A stretch of DNA of 64,000 nucleotides from Salipiger sp. CCB-MM3. Lineage in GTDB: Bacteria; Pseudomonadota; Alphaproteobacteria; Rhodobacterales; Rhodobacteraceae. The notes beneath the pieces are model-generated. The model was not told the origin of the DNA. It saw only the letters and a list, made by a program, of their open reading frames with translations, and ran no database searches. Below are positions 35,704 to 43,634 of this stretch, piece by piece. The stretch spans positions 434,001-498,000 of the forward strand of contig NZ_CP014595.1 in NCBI RefSeq assembly GCF_001687105.1, given 5' to 3'. Within the stretch, counting starts at the first letter, position 1. Every line of letters starts with the position of its first letter. The position numbers and the translations under genes were made by a program.

Positions 35704-36117
35704 CTACTGGATCGACACGTCGATCGCATAGCTCACGCTGGCCCCGGCATCGCGGTCGTTGCCCATGAGATAGACCCGGATCGTATAGGTCCCGTCCTCC
35801 GGCAGCGGCACGGTTTCGGTGCTGTCTTCGTCCATAGAGCCCACGTAGATCGCCACATCGTCGCTGCCCGGCGGCAGGATATTGAGATACGCGATGCCAA
35901 AACCATCTGTCTGCGTAACTTTCAAATCGACAAAAAGCTCTTGCCCCGCCTGCGCGCCAAGGCGGTAATCGCGATATTCATGCCCGACGATCATGCCGGT
36001 GATCATCGTGCCGTAGTTGCCCGGCGCAAAGCTGACGTCTTCGCTTTGCTGCGCGGCAGCCCCCTGCGCCACCAGCGCCAGCCCTGCCCCCAGCACGGCT
36101 CCGATCCACTTGGTCAT
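35704..36117 (-). CDS. Small exported protein, PliG-like (g-type lysozyme inhibitor fold)
   Basis: 137-residue protein with a signal peptide (about residues 1-22, ending AAA). The mature part carries a pattern reminiscent of E. coli PliG: G-x-I-x-G-x-x-Y-x-x-Y near the start, AGQELFVDL in the middle, LPEDGTYTIRVYLMGNDRDAG and a YAIDVSIQ end. PliG proteins bind and inhibit goose-type lysozyme in the periplasm. The match is from memory of the family pattern, so function is tentative; a generic beta-sandwich domain is the alternative. GGAGGGAG precedes ATG 36117. It is apparently monocistronic. Confidence 0.55.
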   Translation of the reverse strand: MTKWIGAVLGAGLALVAQGAAAQQSEDVSFAPGNYGTMITGMIVGHEYRDYRLGAQAGQELFVDLKVTQTDGFGIAYLNILPPGSDDVAIYVGSMDEDSTETVPLPEDGTYTIRVYLMGNDRDAGASVSYAIDVSIQ

Positions 36118-36733
36118 CTCTGTCTCCCTCCTCTCAACCCATTGACCGCAAGCGCCTAAAGGGCTCGCGCAGCCGCCCACAGCTTAGCGCAGAATCAGAA
36201 TTTCTCGCAGCGCCAGAGCATGCATTGGCCGAGTTTGCGGGCCAAAGAGACGCCTGACTTCACATTTCGGAAACACTGTGTTTGCGCCAAGCGGTGTTTT
36301 GCCACGAGATAGGCGAAATTTAGCCCACAATTTCCGGGGATTACCCTGCGGCAGCGCAGAAAGGTCCTCTGTTACCGCTCTGAAACATCACAAAATGAAA
36401 GCTAGGCTACGCATCGAAAGCCTGTATTCTGCCTCAGTTACCAGTCTGACGTCATTTCGAATCATTAGTAAGTACGAGTCCCGCTCGGTCGACCAAGCGC
36501 TTTAGTAACTCGGCATTTGTTTATTGTTTTCTTGCCGGGTATCCCCACGGATGGGGGCCCAATGTCCCAAGGCCTCAATCCCATATACGTCCCATATCGG
36601 CTCTGGCCGTGCCAAGGCACCTCGTTTCCCCAGCGATCATTGCCAGCACGGAGGTTTCGTGAGGGATCAGGAAGCCGCGCAGATTACCTGCGCGGCTTCA
36701 TACCCGTTTCTGCGACCCATTCTTTCTGCGATC
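36118..36733. other. 616-bp gene-poor, AT-richer region
   Basis: No convincing gene is present. The centre (about 36260-36520) is AT-richer than the surroundings. The region holds the upstream sequence of the PliG-like gene on the left and a perfect 12-bp hairpin on the right (listed separately). Short open frames here lack codon bias and ribosome sites. Confidence 0.5.
36671..36699. terminator. Perfect 12-bp hairpin downstream of oxyR
   Basis: GAAGCCGCGCAG (36671-36682), five-base loop ATTAC, CTGCGCGGCTTC (36688-36699). It lies 35 bp after the oxyR stop and probably ends that transcript, although no T-run follows on either strand. Confidence 0.6.
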
Positions 36734-37672
36734 TTACTGCGTGTCGGCGATCTCGTCGCTCTGACGGACCCGCGCCACCAGATCGTCGCCCACCGTCTGC
36801 AGGATGTCGGCAAGCTCGGTGAACCACCCTTCCTGATGGCTCGACGCACGCCGCGCCAGTGCCACGAGCCGCGACGGTTCAGGCCGCGCAAAGCGGCGCA
36901 GGCGCATGCCGGGCGAGGCACGCAACTCGGTCAGCGCCGCCAGCTCGGGCATCAACGTGAGGCCAAAGCCCGCCGCGACCAGCCGCGACAGCGTCGACAG
37001 CGAGGTCGCGCCCATGTTGATCCGCGCGTTGCCCCTGCCCCGTCCGCAGACCGCCAGCGCCTGATCGGTCAGGCAATGGCCATCCTCGAGCAGCAGAAGC
37101 TGGCTTTCCGCCAGACCCTCGGGGCTGGAGACGCGGGCGATCTGATCGAGCCGCGCGGCGCTGCCCGCCAGCAGGAAACGGTCTTCGAAGAGCGGCAGCA
37201 CCTCGATCCCCTCATCCTCGATCGGCAGGGCCACCAGTGCGGCATCCAGCGCGCCGCTTGCCAGTTGCGCAAGCAGCCGCTCGGTTTTCGCCTCGGTGAC
37301 CTCGACATCGAGAGAGATGTCCTCGGCGCGCAGCGCGGCCAGCGCTTCGGGCAGGAAATACGGGGCAATCGTCGGGATCACGCCCAGCGACAGACGCCCG
37401 GCCAGCCCGGCACGGCGGCGCGCCGCCTGCTCCAGCCCGGCGATCTCGGAAAGCACCCGCTCGGCACTGTCGAGCACCTCGCGCCCAAAGGGCGTCAGCA
37501 CAACATCACGCGCATGTCGCTCCACCAGCGGGCCGTTCAGCGCCGCCTCAAGCTCGCGGATTTGCACTGAAAGTGCGGGCTGCGAGACATGGCAGGTTTC
37601 AGCGGCACGGCGGAAGTTCCGCTGTTCGGCAAGAGCTTTAAAATAGCTCAACTGGCGCAGGGTGACTGGCAT
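36734..37672 (-). CDS. oxyR: LysR-type peroxide sensor OxyR
   Basis: 312-residue regulator. The LysR helix-turn-helix is at about residues 5-62 (LSYFKALAEQRNFRRAAETCHVSQPALS). The redox cysteines are Cys200 and Cys209 in LLEDGHCLTDQALAVC, matching the E. coli Cys199/Cys208 pair that forms a disulfide with peroxide. The effector domain lies between. It is divergent from a catalase gene across 94 bp, the classical arrangement for OxyR control of catalase. The start at ATG 37672 has only a weak ribosome site. Confidence 0.93.
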   Translation of the reverse strand: MPVTLRQLSYFKALAEQRNFRRAAETCHVSQPALSVQIRELEAALNGPLVERHARDVVLTPFGREVLDSAERVLSEIAGLEQAARRRAGLAGRLSLGVIPTIAPYFLPEALAALRAEDISLDVEVTEAKTERLLAQLASGALDAALVALPIEDEGIEVLPLFEDRFLLAGSAARLDQIARVSSPEGLAESQLLLLEDGHCLTDQALAVCGRGRGNARINMGATSLSTLSRLVAAGFGLTLMPELAALTELRASPGMRLRRFARPEPSRLVALARRASSHQEGWFTELADILQTVGDDLVARVRQSDEIADTQ

Positions 37673-37766
37673 AACATTTTCTTATCACAGCGCAAGGAAA
37701 CAGCAATTGGGAACTTATCGGCAGCCCTCTAGTTGAACGCTCAGCAAGTCATTCACGGAGGACGTC
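37673..37766. promoter_or_regulatory. Divergent oxyR/catalase control region
   Basis: This 94-bp gap must hold both promoters and the expected OxyR site. Two CTTATC direct repeats at 37681-37686 and 37714-37719 are 33 bp apart (three helical turns). GGAGGA precedes the catalase ATG. The exact OxyR contacts cannot be assigned by eye. Confidence 0.5.
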
Positions 37767-39281
37767 ATGAGCAAGCGACTGACAACATCGGCCGGCGCAC
37801 CGGTACCCAGCAACGAGACCTCGGCCACCGCCGGCCCGCGCGGCCCGGTCCTGCTCGAGGACTACCAACTGGTCGAGAAGCTGGCCCACCAGAACCGCGA
37901 GCGCATCCCCGAGCGCGTCGTGCACGCCAAGGGCTGGGGCGCGCAGGGCACCTTCACCGTCACCCACGACATCAGCAAATACACCAGCGCCAAGCTGTTC
38001 TCCAAGGTCGGCAATACCTGCGACATCCTCTCGCGCTGGTCGACCGTGGCCGGCGAGCAAGGCGCAGCCGACGCCGAGCGCGACGTGCGCGGTTTTTCGA
38101 TCAAGTTTTACACCGAAGAAGGCAACTGGGACGTTGTGGGCAACAACACCCCGATCTTCTTCATCCGTGACGCCTTCAAGTTCCCCGACTTCATCCGCAC
38201 GCAGAAGCGCCACCCCAAGACCAACCTGCGCTCGCCCGAAGCCATGTTCGACTTCTGGGCCGGTCAGCCCGAGTCGGTGCATCAGGTGACCATCCTGATG
38301 TCGGACCGCGGCATTCCCAAGAACCCGATGCATATGCACGGCTACGGCTCGCACACCTTCTCGATGTTCAACGACAAGGGTGAGCGCTACTGGGTGAAGT
38401 TCCACTTCCGCTGCCAGCAGCCGATCGCGAATTACACCAACGAGCAGGCCGAAAAGATCGTTGGCGAAACCCGCGAGAGCTATCAGGAAGATCTCTACAA
38501 CGCGATCGAGGAAGGCAAATTCCCCAAGTGGGAGCTGAACATTCAGGTGATGGAAGAGGAGCAGGCGGCACAGCTGGACTTCAACCCGTTCGACCTGACG
38601 AAAGTTTGGTCGCACAAGGACTTCCCGCTGATCCCCGTCGGCATGCTGGAGTTCAACAAGAACCCCGACAACTACTTCCAGATGATCGAGAACGCGGCCT
38701 TCTCGCCGTCGAACAAGATCCCCGGCATCGGCTTCTCGCCGGACAAGATGCTGCAGGGCCGCCTGTTCTCTTACGCTGACGCGCACCGCTATCGCCTTGG
38801 CACCCACTACGAGGCGCTGCCGGCCAACGCCCCGAAATCGCCGGTGCACCACTACCACAAGGACGGCGCGATGCGGTTCTTCCCGCCGCAGACCGGCCAT
38901 ATCGACGCTTACTACGAGCCGAACCAATATGAGGACTCGGCCAAGGCAGACCCCTCGGTGATGGAGCCGCCGCTGAAAATCTCGGGCGACGCCGACCGCT
39001 ATGTGCAGGAAGACAAAGACGCCGATTACGTGCAGCCCCGCGCGCTTTATGCCGAGGTGCTGGGCGATGACGAGCGCAAGCGTCTGCACCTGAACATGGC
39101 CCGTGCCATGGCGCCGGTCTCGGACAGCGTGCGCGAGCGCTGGTATGCCGTTCTGGGCCGTGTGCACCCCGACTATCTTGCCGGTGTGAAACAGGCCGCC
39201 GCCGACCTCGAAAGCGGCAATATCGACGACTACCCCGGCATTCCGGTCACCGACGACACGCCGGTGCGCGCCGCGGAATAA
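37767..39281 (+). CDS. Monofunctional heme catalase (clade of small-subunit KatA)
   Basis: 504-residue catalase that dismutates hydrogen peroxide. The distal His53 is in [10 protein letters not shown], the Asn region is [13 protein letters not shown], and the proximal Tyr lies in [14 protein letters not shown], followed by [11 protein letters not shown]. The length fits small-subunit catalases that bind NADPH. A strong GGAGGA site precedes ATG 37767. Control by the divergent OxyR is very likely. A strong terminator follows. Confidence 0.96.
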   Translation: MSKRLTTSAGAPVPSNETSATAGPRGPVLLEDYQLVEKLAHQNRERIPERVVHAKGWGAQGTFTVTHDISKYTSAKLFSKVGNTCDILSRWSTVAGEQGAADAERDVRGFSIKFYTEEGNWDVVGNNTPIFFIRDAFKFPDFIRTQKRHPKTNLRSPEAMFDFWAGQPESVHQVTILMSDRGIPKNPMHMHGYGSHTFSMFNDKGERYWVKFHFRCQQPIANYTNEQAEKIVGETRESYQEDLYNAIEEGKFPKWELNIQVMEEEQAAQLDFNPFDLTKVWSHKDFPLIPVGMLEFNKNPDNYFQMIENAAFSPSNKIPGIGFSPDKMLQGRLFSYADAHRYRLGTHYEALPANAPKSPVHHYHKDGAMRFFPPQTGHIDAYYEPNQYEDSAKADPSVMEPPLKISGDADRYVQEDKDADYVQPRALYAEVLGDDERKRLHLNMARAMAPVSDSVRERWYAVLGRVHPDYLAGVKQAAADLESGNIDDYPGIPVTDDTPVRAAE

Positions 39282-39285
39282 TTGC

Positions 39286-39303
39286 CTGTCCCCGCGGGGA
39301 CAG
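39286..39303. other. Perfect palindrome just after the catalase stop
   Basis: CTGTCCCC-GC-GGGGACAG forms a self-complementary stem five bases after the catalase stop and 13 bp before the main terminator. It may stabilise the mRNA end. Confidence 0.5.
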
Positions 39304-39315
39304 CTCAAAATGACG

Positions 39316-39347
39316 AAGGGGCGGTGCCGATCGGCACCGCCCCTTTT
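39316..39347. terminator. Bidirectional terminator between catalase and DUF6456
   Basis: AAGGGGCGGTGCCGAT and its complement ATCGGCACCGCCCCTT meet head to head, giving a near-perfect long stem, followed by TTTT on the plus strand. It serves the catalase gene; the minus-strand DUF6456 gene ends 26 bp to the right and may share it. Confidence 0.88.
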
Positions 39348-39372
39348 GCATGGCATCCCTGCGCGAGCCGGC

Positions 39373-40482
39373 TCAGCCGATCAGGCCGCCCCCCGCCGCA
39401 TCCACTTTCTCGTAGTGGCTGCGAAGGCGTTGCAACGCGATGCGCAGCACCACCTTGCCCGAGCGCGCGGCCCAGCCCATGCGCCGCTCGGTCTCTTCCA
39501 GCCCTTCAAGGTAGCAGCAGCAGCGCAGCGCCGCATGACCCAGCCCCGGCCCAAGTTCACGCAGCGCGGCGGCAAAGCGCGCGCGGGCCGCATCGCCGCC
39601 CTGCGCGGGCAGATCGCCGGCATCGACGCGCACCCCGGCGGTCAGGAACTGATCCCAGTTCTGCGTCACCCTCGGCCCCATCTGCGCGAGTTCGAAATCC
39701 TCGCGCAGACGCTCGCCCGCGCGCACCAGACCGTCTTCGAGAAAGCGCTGCCCGTCCCTGTCGCGCCGCCGCGCCAGCACCGCCAGCGGGCTCTCGCTCA
39801 GGGCAAAGCGGCGCTTGCCGCGCGGGTCGGCGTCTTCTTCTTCCAGCGCGGCCTCGGCCTCGCGTCCGCTCTCGAATCCCGCTTGCGCCTCGGCAAAGCC
39901 GCGCAGGCGGCTCTCCTGCTCGGCCAGCAGATGCCCCAGCGCGCTGCGCCCCGCCGCGGTGATCCGGTAGCGCGAGATGCGGCCCGGCGCGTCGCAACGG
40001 ATCCAGCCCTTGAGCGCCATGGCCTGCGCCACCGGCGCCGAGACCACCGCGGTGCGCGCCGAGCCGCCCTCGGCGCCGTCGCGCACCACCACCGCCTTGT
40101 CCATTTCCGCCGCGACCGCGAGCATTGCTCCGCTTTCGCACAGCCGCCTCAGCACCCGGCGCGCCTCGCGCGACAGGGTCGCGGCATCGGGTGTCGTCCC
40201 GTCGATTTCGGGGGTCTTCATCGCTTTGCCCTCCTTGGCATGGGGCACGCCTGCGCCGCGCGTTGCGCCAAGTCGGCGCAGCGCCTCATCCACCAGCGGA
40301 TCATCCCGCAGCAGTTCCATCCGTCGCACCTGCCGCAACACCGTCGAGGCATGGCAGCCCTCTTTCCGGGCCAAAGCGCGAATGCCCGCCCCCCCTTCGG
40401 TATGCGCAAGATAAAGCCGTGCGATCTCTGGCACCCAGGCCGGAAGGCCCGTGTCTTTGGCGTGGTGTTGGCTCGAAATCAT
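39373..40482 (-). CDS. DUF6456 helix-turn-helix protein
   Basis: 369-residue protein. An N-terminal helix-turn-helix (GIRALARKEGCHASTVLRQVRR in part) is followed by a winged-helix-like middle (LCESGAMLAV to RYRITAAGRSALG) and a C-terminal DUF6456 domain ending near GWAARSGKVVLRIALQRL. This is a conserved, uncharacterised DNA-binding protein of Rhodobacteraceae. AGGGGGA precedes ATG 40482. It is divergent from the DUF6477 gene, with which it shares an AT-rich intergenic region. Confidence 0.75.
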   Translation of the reverse strand: MISSQHHAKDTGLPAWVPEIARLYLAHTEGGAGIRALARKEGCHASTVLRQVRRMELLRDDPLVDEALRRLGATRGAGVPHAKEGKAMKTPEIDGTTPDAATLSREARRVLRRLCESGAMLAVAAEMDKAVVVRDGAEGGSARTAVVSAPVAQAMALKGWIRCDAPGRISRYRITAAGRSALGHLLAEQESRLRGFAEAQAGFESGREAEAALEEEDADPRGKRRFALSESPLAVLARRRDRDGQRFLEDGLVRAGERLREDFELAQMGPRVTQNWDQFLTAGVRVDAGDLPAQGGDAARARFAAALRELGPGLGHAALRCCCYLEGLEETERRMGWAARSGKVVLRIALQRLRSHYEKVDAAGGGLIG

Positions 40483-40710
40483 TGAACAAGTCCCCCTAAG
40501 CTACGCCCTGATTTTGCAGGGTTTTCCACAGTGAACCTGAAACCTGCGCGCTGCGATCTTAGGTAAAAGTTAATGATTTTAGCAATTTACGAGACTTATC
40601 CACAAAATATAAACATACGTGAATGCCGCGTACGCAAACATTGACCAAGCGGCAACATGGGGGAAACCCGTGCAAGGCTCGTGTCCTGTTCCACATCCGG
40701 GAGATGAGCG
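40483..40710. promoter_or_regulatory. AT-rich divergent region with DnaA-box-like sites
   Basis: The 228-bp gap between the divergent DUF6456 and DUF6477 genes is AT-rich at 40560-40620. It contains TTTTCCACA at 40522-40530 and an exact DnaA box TTATCCACA at 40596-40604 on the same strand, 74 bp apart. It is not near dnaA or other usual origin genes in this window. Confidence 0.55.
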
Positions 40711-41019
40711 ATGCAAGACCTACACAGCCGCCTTGGCGCGATGCGCCGCCCCCGCCTTTTGGTGCGGGCCGCGCGCATCGGGGCCAGCGAGTATCGCCGC
40801 CGCCCACATCTGGCGCGGCTGCTGGGCGAACCCTGCCCGCCGCAGCACGGGGCGGCGCTGCTGCAGTTGATGGAATTGGAAGAGATGCTGGATGATGGGC
40901 GCCAGCGCCGCGCGGCGGATTACTCTGCCGCGCAACATGTGGAGCTTTTGGCCGCGATCATCGGCGAGGCGCGGTCCCTGCAGGTCGCCGCGCGGCCCAG
41001 CACTGGGGCCAGCGCCTGA
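40711..41019 (+). CDS. DUF6477 family protein
   Basis: 102-residue protein starting MQDLHSRLGAMRRPRLLVRAARIG, the characteristic N-terminus of the Rhodobacteraceae DUF6477 family, with a helical remainder (ALLQLMELEEMLDDGR, YSAAQHVELLAAIIGEAR). Function is unknown. GGGAG precedes ATG 40711. It is divergent from the DUF6456 gene and convergent with the methyltransferase gene, which ends 10 bp away. Confidence 0.78.
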   Translation: MQDLHSRLGAMRRPRLLVRAARIGASEYRRRPHLARLLGEPCPPQHGAALLQLMELEEMLDDGRQRRAADYSAAQHVELLAAIIGEARSLQVAARPSTGASA

Positions 41020-41028
41020 GCGCCGCCC

Positions 41029-42573
41029 TCAGAGGAAAGCGTCGGGCACGGCGGCCTTCTTGCGGGCCACGTACTCAGAGAGCGCGGCCTCGACATCGGC
41101 GTCGATGGCAGGCTGCTCATAGCTCGCCAGCAGCGCCTTCACCCGCGCGCTCGCCAGTTGCATCGTGTCGCGCGCGCCCTCTTCGGACCATGTCTCGAAG
41201 GGTTTGTAATCAAAGAGTTCCGAGCGCCAGAAGGCGGTCTTGAAGTTCTCCTGCGTGTGCGCGCAGCCAAGGTAGTGCCCGCCCGGCCCCACCTCGCGGA
41301 TCGCGTCCAGCGCCTGCGTGCTCTCGTCCACGGTGATGCCCTGCGCGAACTTGTGCAGCGCGCCCAGTTGATCGGCGTCCATGACGAATTTCTCGTAGGA
41401 CGCCACCAGCCCGCCCTCGAGCCAGCCGCAGGCGTGCAGCATGAAGTTGACCCCCGCCTGCAGCCCCATGTTGAGCGAATTGGCGCTCTCATAACCCGCC
41501 TGCGCATCGGGCAGTTTCGAGCCGCAGAAGCCCCCCGCCGAGCGGTAGGGCAGCCCCAGCCGCCGCGCCAGCTGGCCGACGCCATAGGTGATCTGCGAGG
41601 CCTCGGGCGTGCCGAAGGTGGGCGCGCCAGAGTTCATGTCGATCGAGGTGACGAAGGCGCCGAAGATCACCGGCGCACCCTTGCGCACCAATTGGGCGTA
41701 CGCGATGCCCGCCATCCCCTCGGCCAGCACCTGCGTCAGCGTGCCCGCGACGGACACCGGCGCCATCGCGCCACCGACGATGAACGGCGAGACGATGCAG
41801 GCCTGATTGGCGGCGGCATAGACCTCCAGCGCCCCCATCATCGTGTCGTCGAAGGTCAGCGGCGAGTTGATGTTGATCAGCGAGGTCATCACCGTGTTGT
41901 CGCGCACGAATTCCTTGCCGAAGAGGATCTCGCACATCTCGACGCTGTCGCGCGCCCGTCCCGGCTCTGTCACCGAGCCCATGAAGGGCTTGTCCGAGAG
42001 CGTCATATGGGCGTGCAGCATGTCGAGGTGACGCTTGTTCACCGCCACATCGGTGGGCTCGCAGAGCGTGCCGCCCGAATGGTGCAGCCAGCGCGACATC
42101 TGCCCCAGCTTCACGAAGTTGCGGAAATCCTCGATGGTGCCATAGCGGCGCCCCTTCTCGGCATCCTGCACGAAGGGCGGGCCATAGACCGGCGCCAGCA
42201 CCAGCGAGCGCCCGCCGATCTCGACGCTGCGCGCGGGGTTGCGGGCGTGCTGGGTGATTGTCGAGGGAGCATGGCCACACAGCTGCCGCGCCAGCCCACG
42301 CGGGATGCGCACGCGCTCGCCCTCGATCTCCGCCCCGGCCTCGCGCCAGCGCTCCAGCGCGGCGGGGTTGTTGACGAAATTGACGCCGATCTCTTCCAGC
42401 ACCGTCTCGGCGCCAGCCTCGATCATCTGAAGCGCTTCTTCGTTCAGCAGCTCGAAGTTGGGGATGTTGCGTTCGATGAAGCGCGCCGTCTCGACCTGTG
42501 CCGAGCCGCGCGCCGCGCGCCGTGCCGCACCACCGCCGCTGCGTGTCCGTTTCCGCGTTTCCGTCTCAGACAT
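41029..42573 (-). CDS. MttB-family trimethylamine/betaine methyltransferase homolog (no pyrrolysine)
   Basis: 514-residue TIM-barrel protein of the trimethylamine:corrinoid methyltransferase family. Family segments include IERNIPNFELLNEEAL, TLCEPTDVAVNKRH and GGFCGSKLPDAQAGYESANS. The frame is uninterrupted, so the in-frame amber (pyrrolysine) codon of archaeal MttB is absent; such homologs act on glycine betaine or other quaternary amines with a corrinoid partner. No corrinoid protein or reductase gene adjoins it. Start chosen at ATG 42573 with GGGAGAGG upstream. The substrate is not assignable. Confidence 0.85.
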   Translation of the reverse strand: MSETETRKRTRSGGGAARRAARGSAQVETARFIERNIPNFELLNEEALQMIEAGAETVLEEIGVNFVNNPAALERWREAGAEIEGERVRIPRGLARQLCGHAPSTITQHARNPARSVEIGGRSLVLAPVYGPPFVQDAEKGRRYGTIEDFRNFVKLGQMSRWLHHSGGTLCEPTDVAVNKRHLDMLHAHMTLSDKPFMGSVTEPGRARDSVEMCEILFGKEFVRDNTVMTSLININSPLTFDDTMMGALEVYAAANQACIVSPFIVGGAMAPVSVAGTLTQVLAEGMAGIAYAQLVRKGAPVIFGAFVTSIDMNSGAPTFGTPEASQITYGVGQLARRLGLPYRSAGGFCGSKLPDAQAGYESANSLNMGLQAGVNFMLHACGWLEGGLVASYEKFVMDADQLGALHKFAQGITVDESTQALDAIREVGPGGHYLGCAHTQENFKTAFWRSELFDYKPFETWSEEGARDTMQLASARVKALLASYEQPAIDADVEAALSEYVARKKAAVPDAFL

Positions 42574-42770
42574 GGCGCCTCTCCCGTTCCGTCGCATGCC
42601 CCTCAGTAGTAGCCCGGACCGGCACTGGCCAGAGCCGAGTTTTGCGCCGCCCTGCAGACAAATGCGACATCTCCGCGCCGCTTGGCGGCACGAAACGGCT
42701 TCTTAAGCTGTATCCGGTTAGCATGTTTTCAGGGTGCGGGGCTTTGCATCAAGGCCAAAGGGGGCTCACC

Positions 42771-43553
42771 ATGAGGGATGAGCAACTGACAACGCAGGGA
42801 AGTGCAGCAAAGGGGCGTGCAACAGAGGCGCGTGCCACGGATGCGTGTCCAATACAGACGCGTCCAACGGAGGCGCATTCAACCGAGGCATCTACAGAGC
42901 CGCGACCGCTCGGCAGCGCCGAAATCGGCGCATTGGCGCATCTGTACCGCAGCGAGGTCTACCGCTGCTCGATCTGGCGCACCCGGCTCGACACCACGAC
43001 CAATTGGGCGGTGGTGACGCTGGGGGTGGCGCTGTCGATCGCCTATGCCGCCCCCGACGCCTCGCCGCTGCCGCTGGTGCTGGTGGGCATTCTGAACCTC
43101 TTCTTCCTGACGCTGGAGGCGCGGCGCTATCGCTACTGCGATCTCTGGCGCCGCCGCTTCCGCAATATGGAGATGAATTTCTACGGCCCGATGCTGGGCG
43201 CCCCCGCGGGCTCCGATCTCTGGGCGGAGGACTTGCGCAGCGATTACCGCCGCCCGGTGTTTCGCATCAGCTATCTGCACGCCATGGGGCGACGAATCCG
43301 CCGCTGCTATTTCTGGATCATGCTGATCCAGATCCTCGCCTTTGTCGGCAAGATCACCGTGCACCCTTTTACCGTCACATCACTGCAAGAGGCGCTGGAT
43401 CGTGCAGCCGTCGGGTCGGTGTCCGGCGCGGTCATGGCCTTCGGCGGGCTGATCTACGCGGCCAGCTTTGCGGCGCTGGCGCTCTGGAGCTGGCGGCTCG
43501 ATCGGAAAGATCAAATTGAAAACGATATTCCCCAGCCGGACGCGATCTACTGA
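42771..43553 (+). CDS. DUF2270 membrane protein with repetitive N-terminus
   Basis: 260-residue protein. Residues 16-40 consist of five five-residue units (RATEA, RATDA, CPIQT, RPTEA, HSTEA) encoded by a 15-bp tandem repeat. The rest carries the DUF2270 core: LYRSEVYRCSIWRTRLDTTTNWAV, two membrane helices at about 80-115, EARRYRYCDLWRRRFRNME and two further helices at about 185-245. Function is unknown. Start at ATG 42771 has a weak upstream GGGGGC. The delta carbonic anhydrase follows after 81 bp and may be co-expressed. Confidence 0.75.
   Translation: MRDEQLTTQGSAAKGRATEARATDACPIQTRPTEAHSTEASTEPRPLGSAEIGALAHLYRSEVYRCSIWRTRLDTTTNWAVVTLGVALSIAYAAPDASPLPLVLVGILNLFFLTLEARRYRYCDLWRRRFRNMEMNFYGPMLGAPAGSDLWAEDLRSDYRRPVFRISYLHAMGRRIRRCYFWIMLIQILAFVGKITVHPFTVTSLQEALDRAAVGSVSGAVMAFGGLIYAASFAALALWSWRLDRKDQIENDIPQPDAIY
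42816..42890 (+). repeat. Five in-frame 15-bp tandem units in DUF2270
   Basis: Degenerate units of the form GCGTNCAACNGAGGC encode RATEA-like pentapeptides at residues 16-40. The period is a multiple of three, so copy-number changes keep the frame. Confidence 0.8.
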
Positions 43554-43634
43554 GCGGCGATTAAGCCCCGGTTCAGACCTGCCGGGCAAAATCATCGCGG
43601 TTCTGTATGCTGGGGATCTGAGAGGCGGAGCGCA

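Noticed and set aside
40483..40710. Chromosome replication origin
   Set aside because: Only two DnaA-like boxes are visible, with no dnaA, parAB, hemE or repeated iterons nearby.
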